The notes beneath the pieces are model-generated. The model saw only the letters and a program-made list of their open reading frames with translations. It did no database searches and was not told the DNA's origin. DNA of 14,370 nucleotides from JAFAGX01 sp035623255 (GTDB lineage: Bacteria; Acidobacteriota; Terriglobia; Terriglobales; Acidobacteriaceae), in NCBI GenBank assembly GCA_035623255.1, contig DASPTU010000078.1, positions 1 through 14,370 on the forward strand, given 5' to 3'. Positions 12,317-14,370 of the stretch are shown here, in pieces (the stretch's first letter is position 1; every line of letters begins with the position of its first letter). A program made the position numbers and the translations under genes.

Positions 12317-13297
12317 ATGATGGCCGCGAGATCAAGAGTTGCAATGTGGTTGATCGTAATTGCCGTAGCTGCTGTGGGAATTATTTACGCCATTCACAGA
12401 AGTAGCCATCGAATAACCCTGCAGGGAGTGGTGATCCGGCAAGACTCCGACCCGGACAAGCAGAGCCCGATTTCGGGGGCCCAGATCATGGCTATTTCAG
12501 GTTCGGCAAAGGGTAGTGCGCACTCGGATCCGTCCGGCTTTTTCAGCCTCACACTGCCGGAAGGCTTCCGGCGGCGGCGTTCGGTAAGCCTGCAAGTGCG
12601 GCTTACCGGTTATCGTCCGGTTGACATTAACGAGAGCATCGGCAAGCTCTACGTGATTCAGATGCAGCCAACAGCGATTGCCAAGCCAGCCGAGCCTGAC
12701 CGTCACCCGCCGATTTTGATTTCGAATGTGCGGATCCGCTATTCCGTAAAGACCACGACGGAACTCGACGTTGGCAGCGAAGTGAAGCCGTTCCAGGTTC
12801 GCAATACCGGGAACGTCCCCTGCAATGGGTCTGATCCGTGTTCGCCGGACGGACGTTGGAAGGCAGCCGATGTGTCAAAGGTGTTGGACGCGGGTTCGGG
12901 AAATGAATTCCGAAACGCGCGAGTCGCTTGTATTGCGGGGCCGTGTCCATTCACGAAAATTGAAAACGAGCCTACTGAGGGGGGCCGGCTGTTGAACGTC
13001 GTTGCACGCGCCTGGTCGGACAGCGCGACATTCCTGGTGGAGGCCGAGGTAGTTCACCCCATGATTAGTGACCTGGTCCGGGAGTCTTATCCCGTGATCT
13101 TCGGCCCAACGTTGAGCTTCAGCTTGCCCGGGACTGCGGAGGGTCCAAGCATCGAAGCCGATGTAAATGGGCAGGCGATTGTTTTTCCGCTTGGACCCGA
13201 TCTGCTGCTGACCTGGGCTAAGTGCACGCAAGGAATCTCAAGAGACGGGAGCAAGATGTATCGCTGTGAACTCAAGCCGGGATATGGGTTTAAGTAG
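12317..13297 (+). CDS. Membrane-anchored protein with carboxypeptidase-regulatory-like domain, unknown function
   Basis: The protein has 326 residues. Residues 8-26 form one membrane segment (VAMWLIVIAVAAVGIIYAI), leaving the rest outside the cytoplasm. Residues 34-116 look like a CarboxypepD_reg domain: 'ITLQGVVIRQD...PISGAQIMAI...SDPSGFFSLTLPEGF...VRLTGYRPVDI'. The remaining 200 residues match no family I know. They hold six cysteines, in two close pairs (C169/C175 and C205/C210) and a wider one (C303/C317), which suggests disulfides in the periplasm. AAGGTGA at 12309-12315 directly precedes the ATG-ATG start. It is divergent from the glycoamylase-like gene across 121 bases, and may be co-regulated with it. 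Confidence 0.75.
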   Translation: MMAARSRVAMWLIVIAVAAVGIIYAIHRSSHRITLQGVVIRQDSDPDKQSPISGAQIMAISGSAKGSAHSDPSGFFSLTLPEGFRRRRSVSLQVRLTGYRPVDINESIGKLYVIQMQPTAIAKPAEPDRHPPILISNVRIRYSVKTTTELDVGSEVKPFQVRNTGNVPCNGSDPCSPDGRWKAADVSKVLDAGSGNEFRNARVACIAGPCPFTKIENEPTEGGRLLNVVARAWSDSATFLVEAEVVHPMISDLVRESYPVIFGPTLSFSLPGTAEGPSIEADVNGQAIVFPLGPDLLLTWAKCTQGISRDGSKMYRCELKPGYGFK

Positions 13298-13382
13298 GCG
13301 GCGAGGCTCGGGATCGCGACCCACTTTATGTCTTCCCGTCGCGTAGGGAGGGCATGACGATCCGGCCCCAGCAGTCACTCCG

Positions 13383-14078
13383 TTACTTATCGGCAAGTCG
13401 ACCGGCTTCTTCAAAGATGCGGACGAACATGGGCCGGGTCAGCTTCCCAGTCTGAGTGTTTTGGTTGGACGGATGATAAGAGGCCAGCAAAGTCCTGCCA
13501 TCCGGTATGCGGTATTTGGCGCCATGTCGAAAAACATAAGGCTGCTTGGAGGTGATCAGTCCACGCCGTTTAAGGTAATTGATGTAGGCGTCGAAGCCGA
13601 TCTTGCCCAGAGCAACAATGACCTTCAAGTTGCTGAGGCCTTCAAGTTCCCGATCCAGGTAAGCGGCGCAGTTCGCCAACTCTGATGGAAGTGGCTTATT
13701 GTCGGGTGGCGCACAGCGGACCGCGGCAGTGATGTATAGATCCCTGAGCTCCAAGCCATCGCCGCAGTGAGTAGCATTCGGTTGATTGGCAAAACCAGTT
13801 TCGAACAGCACCGGATACATGAATTTGCCAGATGCGTCGCCGGTGAATGGGCGTCCGGTGCGGTTGGAGCCGTGAGCACCGGGCGCCAGACCAAGAATCA
13901 GTACCCGAGCGTTGGCATCCCCGAAGCCAGGAACGGGTTTGCCCCAGTAATCGCAATCGAGGTAGGCGCGACGCTTTTCACGGGCGATTTTCTGGCGGTA
14001 TTCGACCAGGCGCGGGCAGCGCGTGCAAGCGACGAGCTCGGCGTTGAGTTGCTTGAGCCATACTGGCTGATCGGTCAT
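13383..14078 (-). CDS. Family-5 uracil-DNA glycosylase (UDGb type) with 4Fe-4S cluster
   Basis: I start at the ATG 14078, giving 231 residues, close to the Thermus and Pyrobaculum UDGb enzymes of about 220. The start at 14192 has a better ribosome site (AGG just upstream) but adds 38 residues with no family match. Four cysteines, C18, C21, C122 and C137 (CTRC, RCAPP, ANC), fit the iron-sulfur site of this group. The catalytic signature is GLAPGAHGSNRTGRPFTGD (63-81), which lacks the usual polar catalytic residue of motif 1, as family 5 does, and SYHPSNQNTQTG (200-211) is the second motif. The enzyme removes uracil, and in characterised relatives also hypoxanthine and other deaminated bases, from DNA for base-excision repair. 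It is divergent from the kinase. Confidence 0.88.
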   Translation of the reverse strand: MTDQPVWLKQLNAELVACTRCPRLVEYRQKIAREKRRAYLDCDYWGKPVPGFGDANARVLILGLAPGAHGSNRTGRPFTGDASGKFMYPVLFETGFANQPNATHCGDGLELRDLYITAAVRCAPPDNKPLPSELANCAAYLDRELEGLSNLKVIVALGKIGFDAYINYLKRRGLITSKQPYVFRHGAKYRIPDGRTLLASYHPSNQNTQTGKLTRPMFVRIFEEAGRLADK

Positions 14079-14222
14079 TGGTCGAGTACAGAAAATCCCC
14101 GCGAGCTGTGTCTCCCAGTCTAGCGACAATGAAGGTGTATAAGCGAGTGCTGCAGCGTCGACGTGCCGGAAGTGCAGGTGCGTAGTCGTCATTGACCTGA
14201 GCCGTGCACGGGTCTACATTTG

Positions 14223-14255
14223 CCTCAGAGGTGAGGGGAAAGGATTTCTTTCCCC
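14223..14255 (+). promoter_or_regulatory. Hairpins over the kinase ribosome-binding region
   Basis: GGGGAAAG (14235-14242) and CTTTCCCC (14248-14255) form a perfect 8-bp stem with a GATTT loop. The stem ends on the base before the ATG at 14256, and AGGA (14241-14244), the likely ribosome site, lies in its left arm and loop. A second stem, CCTCA-GAGG-TGAGG (14223-14236), overlaps the left foot of the first by two bases, so the two partly compete. If folded in the mRNA, the larger stem would hide the ribosome site. Confidence 0.5.
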
Positions 14256-14370
14256 ATGGCTAGCCAGGCGCTTGTCGGAGTCGCTTTCGTTGGACTCCAA
14301 CTGGGCCACTACCGCATCGTCGAGAGGATCGGCGCCGGCGGAATGGGGGAAGTGTATCGCGCCCAAGACG
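14256..14370 (+). CDS. Hanks-type serine/threonine protein kinase, N-terminal fragment
   Basis: Only 38 codons are inside the window. They read MASQALVGVAF... followed by LGHYRIVERIGAGGMGEVYRAQD. The glycine-rich ATP loop G26-A-G28-G-M-G31-E-V33 and the 'YRIVERIG' strand before it are diagnostic of bacterial Pkinase domains of the PknB/Stk kind. These phosphorylate Ser/Thr on target proteins; what follows the kinase domain here, and hence its signal, lies outside. Acidobacteria typically have many such kinases. Confidence 0.88.
   Translation, partial: MASQALVGVAFVGLQLGHYRIVERIGAGGMGEVYRAQD

Noticed and set aside
13767..14123. Plus-strand open frame of 118 codons
   Set aside because: It is an antisense shadow of the uracil-DNA glycosylase, whose motifs are unmistakable.

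Overview
The window looks like chromosomal DNA of a free-living, Gram-negative-type soil bacterium, most probably an acidobacterium (Terriglobia/Koribacter-like). This is an inference from gene content: several secreted proteins with carboxypeptidase-regulatory-like domains, a Hanks-type Ser/Thr kinase with an IGAGGMGEVY glycine loop, large secreted glycosidases, a PF10091-type 'glycoamylase' with a Tat signal, and a moderately high GC content. I see no IS element, phage gene, CRISPR array or rRNA.

Layout. (1) 1-1982, minus: most of a secreted GH2 exo-beta-D-glucosaminidase (chitosan-type), running off the left edge, with a perfect LacI-like palindrome 51 bases before its start. (2) 2160-4709, plus: a string of small, independently spaced genes: a secreted NTF2-like/DUF4440 protein, an OsmC peroxidase, a tiny Cys/His zinc-type protein, a secreted carboxypeptidase-regulatory-like protein and a single-domain cupin. 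(3) 5048-6010, plus: a membrane-anchored trypsin-like serine protease without a PDZ domain. (4) 9480-6007, minus: a run of 1-Cys peroxiredoxin, terminator, selenocysteine tRNA (selC), MarR regulator and ClC-type anion transporter with two CBS domains. marR and clc overlap by 8 bases and form an operon behind a clear palindromic operator. (5) 9738-10784, plus: murB, divergent from the peroxiredoxin. (6) 12195-10831, minus: a Tat-exported glycoamylase-like protein. (7) 12317-13297, plus: a membrane-anchored unknown protein. (8) 14078-13383, minus: a family-5 uracil-DNA glycosylase. (9) 14256 onward, plus: the first 38 codons of a Ser/Thr protein kinase.

How the parts relate. This is mostly a mosaic of short transcription units and not one pathway. 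Two themes recur. The first is peroxide defence: OsmC and a Prx6-like peroxiredoxin, with the selenocysteine tRNA next to the latter. The second is cell-envelope and polysaccharide work: glucosaminidase, glycoamylase-like enzyme, MurB, anchored protease and several secreted domains.

The most unusual signals are non-coding: selC itself, a terminator with a competing antiterminator-like stem in the peroxiredoxin leader, a perfect hairpin that ends on the base before the kinase start codon, the MarR operator close to a nearly leaderless start, and the LacI-like palindrome before the glucosaminidase. I did not find a multi-gene system I would call undescribed.
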